Assembly: GCA_008534395.1 (NCBI GenBank) | Contig: SHMQ01000037.1 | Coordinates: forward strand, 1-25,200 | DNA length: 25,200 bases | Origin: Candidatus Acidulodesulfobacterium acidiphilum | GTDB lineage: Bacteria; SZUA-79; Acidulodesulfobacterales; Acidulodesulfobacteraceae | Direction: 5' to 3' | Shown here: positions 1-7,677 of the stretch, in pieces | How the letters are laid out: the number at the start of each line of letters is the position of its first letter | Numbering within the stretch: position 1 is the stretch's first letter | Program-made: the position numbers and the translations under genes | Notes under the pieces: model-generated | Database searches by the model: none | Seen by the model: only the letters and a program-made list of their open reading frames with translations | What the model was told of the DNA's origin: nothing

Positions 1-2
1 CA

Positions 3-314
3 ATTTTATTACGGTTTGAACCGGTCAAGGATGTTTCAGATTTTACCGATTCGCCGGCAGGAATGGAAAAATTAGATTCTATCTGCATGCCGCTTATAGC
101 AATAGGCGAATCCCTCAAGAAGCTTGACAAAATTACGGAAGGAGAACTTTTTAAAAAATATCCTGATATTGAATGGAAAAAAGCGATAGGCATGAGAAAT
201 ATTATTAGCCATCAGTATTTTGACATAGATGCCGAGGCCGTGTTTCAGGTATGCTATATAGAAATACCCCGTCTGTCAAAAACGATTGAAAAAATGATTA
301 AAGATATTAAATAA
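3..314 (+). CDS. HepT-like (DUF86) HEPN-domain toxin/RNase, N-terminus outside window
   Basis: The reading frame stays open to the left window edge, so the ATG at 63 is internal and the gene is partial. The visible 103 residues contain the DUF86/HepT core: a 'PLIAIGESLKKLDK' helix and the HEPN signature RX4HXY, seen as R-N-I-I-S-H-Q-Y. In this family the motif forms the RNase active site, and the protein is usually the toxin paired with a small MNT nucleotidyltransferase antitoxin encoded just upstream. That partner would lie outside the window. Family assignment is good; toxin activity and pairing are inferred. Confidence 0.8.
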   Translation: MLLRFEPVKDVSDFTDSPAGMEKLDSICMPLIAIGESLKKLDKITEGELFKKYPDIEWKKAIGMRNIISHQYFDIDAEAVFQVCYIEIPRLSKTIEKMIKDIK

Positions 315-393
315 ATCTGCTGCCTTTAATTTTCAAAGAAAATTATTTAACGGTATTAAATGAATTTTTATATAAACAGTTTGAGGGTTCTAT

Positions 394-597
394 ATGAGCA
401 ATGATGAATTTACCAGATTAAGGGACGAGATAATAAGGGTGGGACATAATGCCGTAAGAAATGCGCAGAAAGAAAATCTTAAAATGGGAATTCCCAACGT
501 CTATAGTAGAAACGGCAAACTTTACTACGAACTTCCGAGCGGCGAAATTACGTCCGAAACGCCGGACATTTATAAAAATTGCGACGATTTATCATAA
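394..597 (+). CDS. small conserved-looking hypothetical protein
   Basis: 67 residues, not recognised as a named family. The N-terminal half is a charged amphipathic helix; the C-terminal half has a short beta-like pattern around 'NGKLYYELPSGE', as in small bacterial proteins made of a helix followed by a beta hairpin. It follows the HepT-like gene by about 80 bases on the same strand and ends 7 bases before the convergent methyltransferase stop. No strong Shine-Dalgarno is seen. Coding potential rests on the balanced composition and the lack of an alternative gene on the other strand. Confidence 0.55.
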   Translation: MSNDEFTRLRDEIIRVGHNAVRNAQKENLKMGIPNVYSRNGKLYYELPSGEITSETPDIYKNCDDLS

Positions 598-604
598 TTT
601 AGAT

Positions 605-1396
605 TTATAAGACATACGCTTCAACCTCCAAACGAACCATTTTTACATTAATATTGCCTGATTTATCTGTTGGATGGTCCATTTTATAAGATTCCGATAC
701 TTCGTCAAGAAAAGTTTCCCTTAATGTTTCAGGCAAGCAGTCCGTAAATGGAAACCATGTAGTCCTTAACCAGCCTTTAAAACTTTCTTCTCCGGCATGT
801 TTAATATTCTTTTTAGTCAATTCCAATCGTAGAGGCTTAAAATTATTTTCCGAAAGCCATATCTCGTAGTCTTTTATATCGTAAAAATAATACGGCGTAA
901 CGAAATTATTGAAATACTTACTCCAATCCGGTTTGTTAAGGACTAATTTAACGGTATTCAAAACTTCATCCACATTGCCGCGTCCGCCCATTTGAAATAA
1001 AATTCTGCCTTTCGGCTTAAGGCAGGCATGAACTTTTCTAAGAACGTAGCTATGGTCTTTTATCCAGTGAAGACAAGCATTAGAAAAAGCAATATCAAAT
1101 TTTTTAGAGAAGTTAATCTCTTCTGCATCCATTCGATAAAATGTCAGATTTTGGAATTTATCGTTTGAAAATTCTTTCGACGCTAAATTTATCATATTTT
1201 CGGATGCATCTATGCCGACTACTTCTCCTTTTTTTAGTATCTTAGATAATTTTGCGCTTATTTTTCCGTCTCCGCAGCCTATATCGAGTAAGGATTCACT
1301 GCCGGTTAAAGAAAGTTTTTCGATAAGTTCTTCGCCTAATTGCAACTGGCATTGAGAATTCTTTGCGTAATCTTCGGCATTCCAGTTATGCTTCAT
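605..1396 (-). CDS. class I SAM-dependent methyltransferase, trans-aconitate-methyltransferase-like
   Basis: 263 residues with a Rossmann-type methyltransferase fold. Motif I is 'LLDIGCGDGKISAKLS' at about residues 35-50, followed by the acidic ribose-binding motif 'VVGIDASENMI', the 'MDAEEINF' motif and 'FDIAFSNACLHWI'. The opening 'NWNAEDYAKNSQCQLQLGEELI' and overall length resemble trans-aconitate 2-methyltransferase and biotin-pathway BioC-like enzymes, but the substrate cannot be fixed from sequence. No partner gene lies next to it: it is convergent with the small hypothetical gene and 76 bases downstream of the toxin remnant. The upstream Shine-Dalgarno is weak. Confidence 0.8.
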   Translation of the reverse strand: MKHNWNAEDYAKNSQCQLQLGEELIEKLSLTGSESLLDIGCGDGKISAKLSKILKKGEVVGIDASENMINLASKEFSNDKFQNLTFYRMDAEEINFSKKFDIAFSNACLHWIKDHSYVLRKVHACLKPKGRILFQMGGRGNVDEVLNTVKLVLNKPDWSKYFNNFVTPYYFYDIKDYEIWLSENNFKPLRLELTKKNIKHAGEESFKGWLRTTWFPFTDCLPETLRETFLDEVSESYKMDHPTDKSGNINVKMVRLEVEAYVL

Positions 1397-1472
1397 AATT
1401 AACCGCTGTTTTTTATATTAATGATGGAATTATTAAAGTTTAAGATTAAAAAACATTAGAAATAAAGTTTAT

Positions 1473-1881
1473 TTATTTGAACGGATTGACAATTTTCAAT
1501 TGTTCTTCTATCTCTTGTCCTGAATTTAAATCTTCTGAATACAAAATATCACATTTGTTTTTCAATGCGGATGCTATTATTGTACTATCCCAGTATGAAT
1601 AACGGTATTTAGTCCTGATTAAAGATGCCTTAAGCAATATATCTTTAGAAAAACTAATAATCAAATATCTTTTATAGCAACTGTCGATAAATTCGATTAC
1701 ACTGGGTTCATCAAATCCCAGTTTTTTAAGCATATTATTGCTAACTTCGTTGATTACCTGAGTGCTGACGGGCAAAATCATCCAATAACAGAATATTTTT
1801 TGCAATTTCATGTTTTTGCGGGTCAATGTCGGAAAAACCATAAAGAAATATGTTTGAATCAAGAAAAATTTTATCTTTCAT
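1473..1881 (-). pseudogene. PIN-domain (VapC-type) toxin, frameshifted
   Basis: Read from the ATG at 1881, the first frame gives a normal PIN N-terminus ('MKDKIFLDSNIFLYGF', with catalytic-type Asp8), then runs off-frame near a four-base T run (1774-1777 on the plus strand). Dropping one T restores continuity as '...LLLDDLPVSTQVINEVSN...' to a typical PIN C-terminus with 'WDS', 'ILYSEDLNSGQ' and 'IVNPF'. All the acidic active-site positions are present. The total length is one base over a multiple of three, consistent with a single inserted base. The start overlaps the antitoxin stop, as usual for VapBC. A sequencing or assembly error in the T run is an alternative to true inactivation. Confidence 0.8.
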
Positions 1882-2077
1882 TTGCTTCTTCTCTTGACAA
1901 TAAAGAAATGCATCCGGTTAAATGCGCAGGGTTATTAACCGTTTTAAAAATAAAATCTTTATTATTGCCGGTTTCATTATCCAATATTATGACTTTTGCT
2001 TTTTTTGCATTATAATATTTCCTAGGCAAACGGATTACGCCGTTTTTTACCTCAGCTTCAAATTCCGTATTCTGCAT
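1871..2077 (-). CDS. VapB-like antitoxin, AbrB/DUF2281-type N-terminus
   Basis: 68 residues. The N-terminus 'FEAEVKNGVIRLPRKYYNAKKAKVIIL' matches the swapped-hairpin AbrB/SpoVT-like DNA-binding pattern common in small antitoxins; the C-terminal half would bind and neutralise the toxin. A Shine-Dalgarno-like AAGGTG precedes the ATG. The stop lies within the first codons of the PIN toxin, so the pair is translationally coupled. Such antitoxins normally autoregulate their operon, so an operator is expected in the AT-rich DNA just right of 2077, but no clear palindrome was picked out. Confidence 0.75.
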   Translation of the reverse strand: MQNTEFEAEVKNGVIRLPRKYYNAKKAKVIILDNETGNNKDFIFKTVNNPAHLTGCISLLSREEANER

Positions 2078-2778
2078 ATTTATTCACCTTAATAATTATA
2101 ATATTATATATAGCATTTATTTATTAATTATTATTATACTGTTTTTTTTGCGTATATTCAATAAACAGGCAAATAAACTGGAGAATTACAGCAAATCATG
2201 GTCTTTTTGCACACAATAAAAGCAGGAATTTATTTCTGAAGGTCTATCTATCATAATTATAAGATTATAGTTTTTGATTTTTTTCTTGGATAGTCTTAAA
2301 AACATTTCTTCTTGTGTTCCTTCTTATTCGCAAAAGACGGATAAATGATTTTCGACCATTTCTTCAGTTAATCCAATATATCCGCCTTCTGGAACACATT
2401 TTTTAATTAAAAGTATTGATAAGGATGTCGGCCATAATCATTCTAACTCCGGAGGTAACCGCATCGAATATGTTGCCATCGCCTCAACCAAGCTTGCGCG
2501 AGGACTCTACGTCTTCCACGCCGACAGAGTTAGAATCCTGTATCCTGTATTGCATCAGTATTATCTCATTATCTGCCGCCGTTATTTTGTCAATAAGTTT
2601 TTTATTTATTTTACGCTGCATGCGCCGATTCTTTTACCGGTAATTTCGATATTTGAATTAGCATTCATCGTCCTGCCTTGATATGTGTTGATAGTATTGA
2701 TATGTCCGTGCATATGCATTGTTGTATGGGTTAGAAAATATTCAAAAATAACATGTTGCCTCATTATGCCGTTCATAC
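2078..2778. other. 700-bp stretch without an intact gene, decayed coding fragments
   Basis: Neither strand carries a convincing full gene. Short minus-strand protein-like pieces are interrupted by stops and frame changes: one at 2403-2668 (listed separately) and one ending at 2324 that reads 'KKCVPEGGYIGLTEEMVENH'. A further short minus-strand frame at 2438-2479 begins 'MATYSMRLPPELE', which resembles the start of a ribbon-helix-helix antitoxin but stops after 13 residues. No clear intrinsic terminator was found downstream of nifI2 in this stretch. Confidence 0.5.
2403..2668 (-). pseudogene. degraded small gene of unknown function
   Basis: A minus-strand ATG at 2668 is preceded by an AAGGCAGG Shine-Dalgarno-like sequence and opens a frame ('MNANSNIEITGKRIG...') that stops at 2606. 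A shifted frame then carries 'KKLIDKITAADNEIILMQYR...SSRKLG', meets a TGA at 2484-2486, and continues past it as 'GDGNIFDAVTSGVRMIMADI' to a TAA at 2403. The pieces look like consecutive parts of one small soluble protein with a frameshift and a nonsense codon. The family is not recognised. Chance open frames in AT-rich DNA cannot be excluded. Confidence 0.35.
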
Positions 2779-3186
2779 TCAACTTATCGCGTAAAGTCCT
2801 TCTTCCGCCGTTCTTATTCTTTCGACAAGACTCACAGGAAGAACGAATATTTTCCCGTCGCCGTAATGTCCGGTTTTATTTACCTGTATTATAGTTTTTA
2901 CGGCTCTGTCCTTATCTGCTTCTTTGATAGATAAGGACAACATCCTTTTCGGAAGGAAACCGTAATCGTTATCCGGTATGTTTTCTTTATTATTTATTAG
3001 ATTTAAACCGGGGTCTAATTCGTTGGCAAGTCCTCCCCTGCCTTTCTGTTTGCCTCTTCCGTGTATAGAATAAAAAGTTATCTGGTCGAAACCTTCATTG
3101 CTTAAAGCCTCTTTTGTTTCCTGAACCTTGTGCCGCCTTATTATAGCTATAATTTCTACTACGTTTTCCTGAAATTTAGATTCCAT
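2779..3186 (-). CDS. nifI2: NifI2, PII-family nitrogenase switch-off protein
   Basis: 135-residue PII (GlnB-like) protein of the nif-specific NifI2 subgroup. The N-terminal ferredoxin-like half has 'IIRRHKVQETKEALSNEGF'; 'HGRGKQKGRGG' begins a long T-loop reaching to 'NDYGFLPKRML', longer than in GlnB as is typical of NifI2; the C-terminal 'TGHYGDGKIFVLPV' is the nucleotide-binding PII signature. NifI1 and NifI2 form a complex that binds dinitrogenase NifDK and blocks its activity under ammonium, relieved by 2-oxoglutarate and ATP (known from methanogens). GAGG lies five bases before the ATG. It is the last gene of the nif operon, 107 bases after nifI1. Confidence 0.92.
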   Translation of the reverse strand: MESKFQENVVEIIAIIRRHKVQETKEALSNEGFDQITFYSIHGRGKQKGRGGLANELDPGLNLINNKENIPDNDYGFLPKRMLSLSIKEADKDRAVKTIIQVNKTGHYGDGKIFVLPVSLVERIRTAEEGLYAIS

Positions 3187-3293
3187 AAAAACCTCATTAA
3201 TTAAATTAAATAATTAAGATAAATAATTCAACAAATAAACAATAAATAAACTGTTTAATACATTCGCGCCTATAACTATGTAAGATAATATTT

Positions 3294-3611
3294 TTACAAA
3301 CCTTCGGCTCCGGTCCTTACGGTGTAAGCATTCGATACCGGTATTACAAAAATTTTTCCGTCGCCTATGTGTCCGGTTACAGCATTTTCCTGAATAATAT
3401 CGCAAACCTTGTTTGCCTCGCCTTTATTAACGACTATCATTAGCTCTAATTTCGGCAGTTCGTCGTAAACCACTTCGCCTACTTTAATTCCTTTTTGTTT
3501 TCCCCTACCAAAAACATGCATCTTGGTTACGGAAACAAACCCGTTTTCTTCAAGCGCCTTAAGAACGTCTTTTTCTTTTTCCGGTCTTATTATAGCTCTT
3601 ACCATTTCCAT
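3294..3611 (-). CDS. nifI1: NifI1, PII-family nitrogenase switch-off protein
   Basis: 105-residue PII protein of the NifI1 subgroup, beginning 'MVRAIIRPEKEKDVLKALEE', with the T-loop region 'FGRGKQKGIKVGEVVYDELPK' and the PII C-terminal signature 'TGHIGDGKIFVIPV'. The loop has no obvious GlnB-type uridylylation 'GxxxxYRG' tyrosine context, consistent with NifI rather than GlnB. It is the partner of NifI2 in reversible inhibition of NifDK. AAAGGAG precedes the ATG by about six bases. It follows the REC-ANTAR gene by 44 bases. In most genomes carrying them, nifI1 and nifI2 lie between nifH and nifD; here they sit at the far end of the operon. Confidence 0.92.
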   Translation of the reverse strand: MEMVRAIIRPEKEKDVLKALEENGFVSVTKMHVFGRGKQKGIKVGEVVYDELPKLELMIVVNKGEANKVCDIIQENAVTGHIGDGKIFVIPVSNAYTVRTGAEGL

Positions 3612-3655
3612 AAAAATCTCCTTTTCAAATAAAAATTTGAATTTATTTTATTAAG

Positions 3656-4282
3656 TTAAAAGTTATTTTGTATTTTATTGCCGTCCGTTAAAATAATCGC
3701 CCTTGCTATTTCTTCTATAGGACGGCCGCTGTTCATGCTTAACTTCTGCAATCTGCTATGCGCTTCTTTTTCCGAAATATCTTCTTTATTCATAAGTATA
3801 TTTTTTGCTTTACCTATTAATTTCCTGCCTTCTATATACTGTTTTAAATTTTCGTTTTCTTTTTTGATATCCTGAAATTTTTTAAAATTTTCTATAGCAA
3901 TTATGGTCTGGGCTAAAATTTCGCTTTTTTTCGCCGGCTTTGTTATGTAAGAGAATGCTCCCGACCCTCTTAAAGATTCGACGTAATAATCATAATCTTC
4001 TAAACCGACTGCGCCCGCGGTTAAAAAAATAATAGGAACCGGCGTTTTCTCCATAATCTTTTTGCAAGCGGTAATTCCGTCCATTGACGGCATCTTTATG
4101 TCCATGAATATAATATCGGGTTTATGCTCTTCTGCCGCCAATACTGCCGCCGCACCGTTATCGGCTTCGTATATATCCGTCGTGACCGAATTTAAAATAA
4201 GCTTAAGTTCTTCTCTCCTTTCTTTTAAATCGTCCACTACTAAAACTTTTATATTTAAATTTAAATCTTTTTCATCTTCCAT
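3656..4282 (-). CDS. response regulator with C-terminal ANTAR RNA-binding domain
   Basis: 208 residues. The REC domain (about 10-128) has the acidic pair D17/D18, phospho-acceptor D61 in 'FMDIKMPSMDG', T88 and K115, so it should be phosphorylated. A helical linker (about 129-150, rich in K/E/N) leads to an ANTAR domain (about 150-200): 'GRKLIGKAKNILM', 'ISEKEAHSRLQKLSM' and 'RPIEEIARAII' follow the family pattern. ANTAR proteins such as AmiR and NasR act by binding tandem hexaloop hairpins in mRNA leaders and preventing terminator formation. The gene lies between nifX and nifI1 inside the nif operon. A matching RNA structure is present in the nifH leader, making autogenous antitermination the favoured role. 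No cognate kinase is in the window. Confidence 0.92.
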   Translation of the reverse strand: MEDEKDLNLNIKVLVVDDLKERREELKLILNSVTTDIYEADNGAAAVLAAEEHKPDIIFMDIKMPSMDGITACKKIMEKTPVPIIFLTAGAVGLEDYDYYVESLRGSGAFSYITKPAKKSEILAQTIIAIENFKKFQDIKKENENLKQYIEGRKLIGKAKNILMNKEDISEKEAHSRLQKLSMNSGRPIEEIARAIILTDGNKIQNNF

Positions 4283-4336
4283 GCTTTATTAAGTTGCAAT
4301 TTTTATGCCATTGTACCAAATCCGTAATTTTAATTT

Positions 4337-4735
4337 TTATGCAACTTGCCCGATTTCTTTTTCTTTTAAAATAATTTTTTTTAACCATGGGGGCGGATTC
4401 TTAGACAAAACGTCCCGAAGTTCTTCCATAACGTCGTCAATCTTTAAAGGTGCGGGCTTTGCTCCTATTCCCTTTTTAACTACCGGATATATGCCGGATT
4501 TTACTACTCTCGCAGCTGCCGTCCCGCCTATGCTTTCTATGAAAATAATTTTTACGTCCATCAATTTTTCTATCTTTCTATCAATTTTATTAAGTTCTTC
4601 TGCCTCATCTTCAAAATATCTGTTTTCCAAAAATTTAAATCCGTCCATATTTATTTCATAAATTGCAAAATTTTTAGCCCATCCAAAATGGTCATTGATT
4701 AAAATATTATCATTTGTCGCAAAACCTACTTTCAT
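4337..4735 (-). CDS. nifX: NifX/NafY-family FeMo-cofactor carrier protein
   Basis: 132 residues of the dinitrogenase iron-molybdenum cofactor family (PF02579): 'MKVGFATNDNILINDHFGWAKNFAIYEI' followed by 'KIIFIESIGGTAAARVVKSGIYPVVKKG', ending in a lysine-rich tail. Family members bind NifB-co or FeMo-co precursors and pass them between NifB, NifEN and NifDK. The start was placed at 4735 because GGGAGG lies five bases upstream; the in-frame ATG six codons earlier has no such site. It follows nifN directly, the usual place for nifX. NafY, or the NifX-like domain found fused to some NifB proteins, are alternative labels; the NifB here lacks that domain. Confidence 0.87.
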   Translation of the reverse strand: MKVGFATNDNILINDHFGWAKNFAIYEINMDGFKFLENRYFEDEAEELNKIDRKIEKLMDVKIIFIESIGGTAAARVVKSGIYPVVKKGIGAKPAPLKIDDVMEELRDVLSKNPPPWLKKIILKEKEIGQVA

Positions 4736-4822
4736 TTTAACCTCCCTCCCCACGATTTTTATTAAATTTAAATTATTCTTACGTTTAATCTTATTAGTTA
4801 TTATTTGTTAATTATCGTTTTT

Positions 4823-6127
4823 TTACTCGGTAAAAAGTAAATTTGCGCTTTCGATAACAAGATTTATAGCGCCGTCATACAATATATAATGCTTATAATT
4901 ATGTCCTATTTCGTCTATTATCGGGAACCCTGCTTTAAGCAAAGGTATGTCTAAATTTTCGGCATAAAATTTTGCGTTTGAATTTGAAACTATCATATCT
5001 AAGTTTCCGCAATTATCGAGTAAATCCAAATCGCCTTCCGACAAATCTAAAAATCTGTACTTAATATCGTTTACGGCTTTTGTCGTTATTCCAAGTTTTA
5101 AATTTGCTCCGATTTCCGAATAAATAGCGGAAAAAGAATCTAAAAGGTCTATACCGAGGGCTAAAGCTATTTCTTTTCCGGAAAAATAAAAATGCGCATC
5201 CAAATAAGCATCCATCATACGTCTTCTCTGCCTTTTATATTTTTCGGGAATTTCTTTTCCGCTAGCTTTAGAAATAAACTTAAAAAAATTATCGCTGTTT
5301 TTCAGTCCGCATAAATTAGAAAAATAATATGTCTTTAAACCGGTTAAGTCTTCAATATTCTTAAGAGCGTCTTTAAGGCTCAAACCTATTATTAAATTAA
5401 ATTCGCCGCTAAAGATATTAGTTAAATCTTTTGCGTCTAAACCGCCGGTCGTAGTTTGCAGATAACCTCTTTCATCTAAATGTCCGTCTAACGACATGCC
5501 TAAATCAGGTATCATAATAGGTTTTAAATTAAAATCTTCTAAAGTTTCACGAAGTTCTAAAAAATCCTGCGGCGTAAACGAAGGCGGACAAAACACGTTA
5601 ATACTTTTTGATTTTTTATAAGAACAGTATTCTTTGTTTTTATCTCTCGCCTCCGTCAGCAGTGAGAGCATTGCCGATAGATAGCCCTCTTCAAATCCGT
5701 CTTTATAATCCGGAGTACTTGCATAAATTACGTTAGAAAAAGGGATATTTTGCGCGTTTTTAAAATCTTTAAATTCTTTAATAATCCTTGCGATATCTTC
5801 GCCTTGCGTTTCCGTAAGACCCGACGAAGTTACGCCTATAAAATCCGGCTTCATTTTTTCGTAAACATTGTTAATTCCCGATATTAGAAAATCTTTGCCT
5901 CCGAGTATTGCGCCTGTTTCGTTTAAAGCACTCGTAACTATCGGTATATTTTCCCTGAAGTGCTTCGTTAGCGTGACCTTGTCGAAACTTGCACAGCCAA
6001 CGGCTCCGTGCATCAGGACGACGGCATTTTTTAATCCTAGAAAAAATACGGCAGCGCCGAGCGACGAACTTGTTTTTAAAGGATTAATTTCTATATTTTT
6101 AAGTCTATTCGCCATATTATTTACCAT
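4823..6127 (-). CDS. nifN: nitrogenase cofactor scaffold subunit NifN
   Basis: 434 residues, homologous to the NifK fold. 'NPLKTSSSLGAAVFFLGLKNAVVLMHGAVGCASFDKVTLTKHF' is the beta-subunit-like N-terminal motif, with fewer P-cluster-type cysteines than NifK as expected for NifN; 'IGVTSSGLTETQGEDIARII' follows. With NifE it forms the scaffold on which NifB-co is matured to FeMo-co. The start was taken at 6127, where AAGGGG stands seven bases upstream; the longer frame adds 20 residues without homology or a ribosome-binding site. It lies 104 bases after nifE. The C-terminal half is the more diverged part, as usual for NifN. Confidence 0.93.
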   Translation of the reverse strand: MVNNMANRLKNIEINPLKTSSSLGAAVFFLGLKNAVVLMHGAVGCASFDKVTLTKHFRENIPIVTSALNETGAILGGKDFLISGINNVYEKMKPDFIGVTSSGLTETQGEDIARIIKEFKDFKNAQNIPFSNVIYASTPDYKDGFEEGYLSAMLSLLTEARDKNKEYCSYKKSKSINVFCPPSFTPQDFLELRETLEDFNLKPIMIPDLGMSLDGHLDERGYLQTTTGGLDAKDLTNIFSGEFNLIIGLSLKDALKNIEDLTGLKTYYFSNLCGLKNSDNFFKFISKASGKEIPEKYKRQRRRMMDAYLDAHFYFSGKEIALALGIDLLDSFSAIYSEIGANLKLGITTKAVNDIKYRFLDLSEGDLDLLDNCGNLDMIVSNSNAKFYAENLDIPLLKAGFPIIDEIGHNYKHYILYDGAINLVIESANLLFTE

Positions 6128-6231
6128 AATTTTACCCCTTATATTACCTTGCCTTAAATTTTTGTACAAAGTCATATAAAGTCGCAATAAAAGGAACCTG
6201 AAGTCGATTATTCATCTAATTATTTTATTGC

Positions 6232-7590
6232 TCATCCAATAGATTCTTTCAGCAATTTAAAAAGCGGACTTTTAATTTCCGAATAAATTAGTTTTGCCAT
6301 GCATTCAATACCTTCATAAGACACATACGGCTGCAATCTTTCCTGATTTACGTCTAAAAACGGAATGAGCGATTTTATTGCCGTATATTGATTTCTGCCT
6401 CCAGCAAGTATGATGTCGGCATTATTTTCCCTTGCTATTTTTATAAGATTTACGGGATTGCCGTTATCGAGCATAATTATATTACCGTTTTTATCGAATT
6501 CCTTAATTATTCTTAATTTATCTTCGTCTGTACTTTTTTTAATGCCAGTAGCTATAACCTTTAAGCCTAAGTCGTTAAGCGCCGAAATCATAGACCAGCT
6601 CTTGACTCCGCCGGTATATAAAAGAACTTTTTTGCCGGTCAAAAATTTTTTATACTCATAAGTTTTTTCTTCGGTTTTTTTCGTCATGATTTTAATATAA
6701 TCTTTCGTCTTTTTTATCAGTTCCATATTGCCTATTGCATTTACTATATCCTTAATCGCCTTATTGGTTGACGTCATGCCGAAAAATGATTCTTCAATGT
6801 AAGGAATTCCAAATTTTTCTTTCATTTTTCTCGCAAGATAAACTAATGCTTTAGAGCAGATTACTACGTTAAGTTCCGCTTTATGCGAATACATTATTTC
6901 CTCTATCGTCGAATCGCCGGTAATAGTAGAAAGAACGTTTATTCCTATCGATTTCAAAGCTTTTTTAATTAAAAACAGTTCGCCTTTTATGTTATATTCG
7001 CCTATTAAATTGATATTAAATTCTCCCATCAAATCTATTTTCGGCTCTTTTTTCCCTATAATATTGGTAAAAAGAGCATCGCCGGCAATTTTATTTCCTA
7101 AATTTTTATTGCCGGAAAATCCCTGCGATAATACCGGAACGACAGGAATTTTAAGTTTGACGGAAAGTTCTTTAGAAACTCCTTCGATATCTTCGCCGGT
7201 AAGCGCAGGAACGCACGTATTATAAACGAATATTCCTTTAGGTTTATATTTGTCGTAAGCATAAATTGTGCCCTGCCTTAATTTTTCTTCAGAGCCGAAA
7301 ATAAGGTCATTTTCATTAATAGCGGTCGTTAAACCGTACATATAGTAATTCTTTCCCTTTTCCGCTTTAGACGTTCTCTGGTTATAGCTGTTTCCTAAAC
7401 AGTTGATGGGCGCATGCACTATATTTAAAGCGTCTTTTATAGGACTTAAAACTATATATGCCCCGTCAAGCGCGCATCCTCCCGTAGATGACCCTGGCGC
7501 CGCAGTTTTGCACGCTTTTTTCTCTTTTGCGACTCCGTTATGTTCGCATGCCGGCTCGTCAAAAAATTCTTCTTTTACGGCTAAGCCCAT
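6232..7590 (-). CDS. nifE: nitrogenase cofactor scaffold subunit NifE
   Basis: 452 residues, NifD-like fold. Conserved cysteines C39 ('STGGCALDGAYIVLSPIKDA'), C64 ('HAPINCLGN') and C126 ('YNTCVPALTGEDIEG') correspond to the cluster-binding positions, and 'LNVVICSKAL' carries the cysteine equivalent to the NifD FeMo-co ligand. The short N-terminus also contains C15 and C27 near the start, upstream of the homologous core. NifE pairs with NifN as cofactor assembly scaffold. AAGGAAG precedes the ATG. The order nifK-nifE-nifN is the classical one, with an 87-base gap to nifK. Confidence 0.95.
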   Translation of the reverse strand: MGLAVKEEFFDEPACEHNGVAKEKKACKTAAPGSSTGGCALDGAYIVLSPIKDALNIVHAPINCLGNSYNQRTSKAEKGKNYYMYGLTTAINENDLIFGSEEKLRQGTIYAYDKYKPKGIFVYNTCVPALTGEDIEGVSKELSVKLKIPVVPVLSQGFSGNKNLGNKIAGDALFTNIIGKKEPKIDLMGEFNINLIGEYNIKGELFLIKKALKSIGINVLSTITGDSTIEEIMYSHKAELNVVICSKALVYLARKMKEKFGIPYIEESFFGMTSTNKAIKDIVNAIGNMELIKKTKDYIKIMTKKTEEKTYEYKKFLTGKKVLLYTGGVKSWSMISALNDLGLKVIATGIKKSTDEDKLRIIKEFDKNGNIIMLDNGNPVNLIKIARENNADIILAGGRNQYTAIKSLIPFLDVNQERLQPYVSYEGIECMAKLIYSEIKSPLFKLLKESIG

Positions 7591-7677
7591 TTTATCTCAC
7601 TTCCTTTATTTTTATTTTTACGTTATTTTCACAAATACTATAATATATTACTATGACAGATTTCTTCGCATCTCAAA

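Noticed and set aside
2484-2486. In-frame TGA as a possible selenocysteine codon
   Set aside because: The surrounding gene is also frameshifted, no selenoprotein family is recognised and no SECIS-like hairpin was seen; decay is simpler.
2416-2894. Plus-strand open frames at 2416-2643 and 2685-2894
   Set aside because: Composition is implausible (Ser/Cys/Ile-rich), the second overlaps nifI2 in antisense, and the better protein-like signal is on the minus strand.
3214-3405. Minus-strand frame overlapping the 3' end of nifI1
   Set aside because: It is an out-of-frame shadow of nifI1 running into the nifI1-nifI2 gap, with no ribosome-binding site.
6128-6187. Longer nifN start adding 20 residues
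   Set aside because: The ATG at 6127 has AAGGGG upstream, while the extension is AT-rich and not NifN-like.
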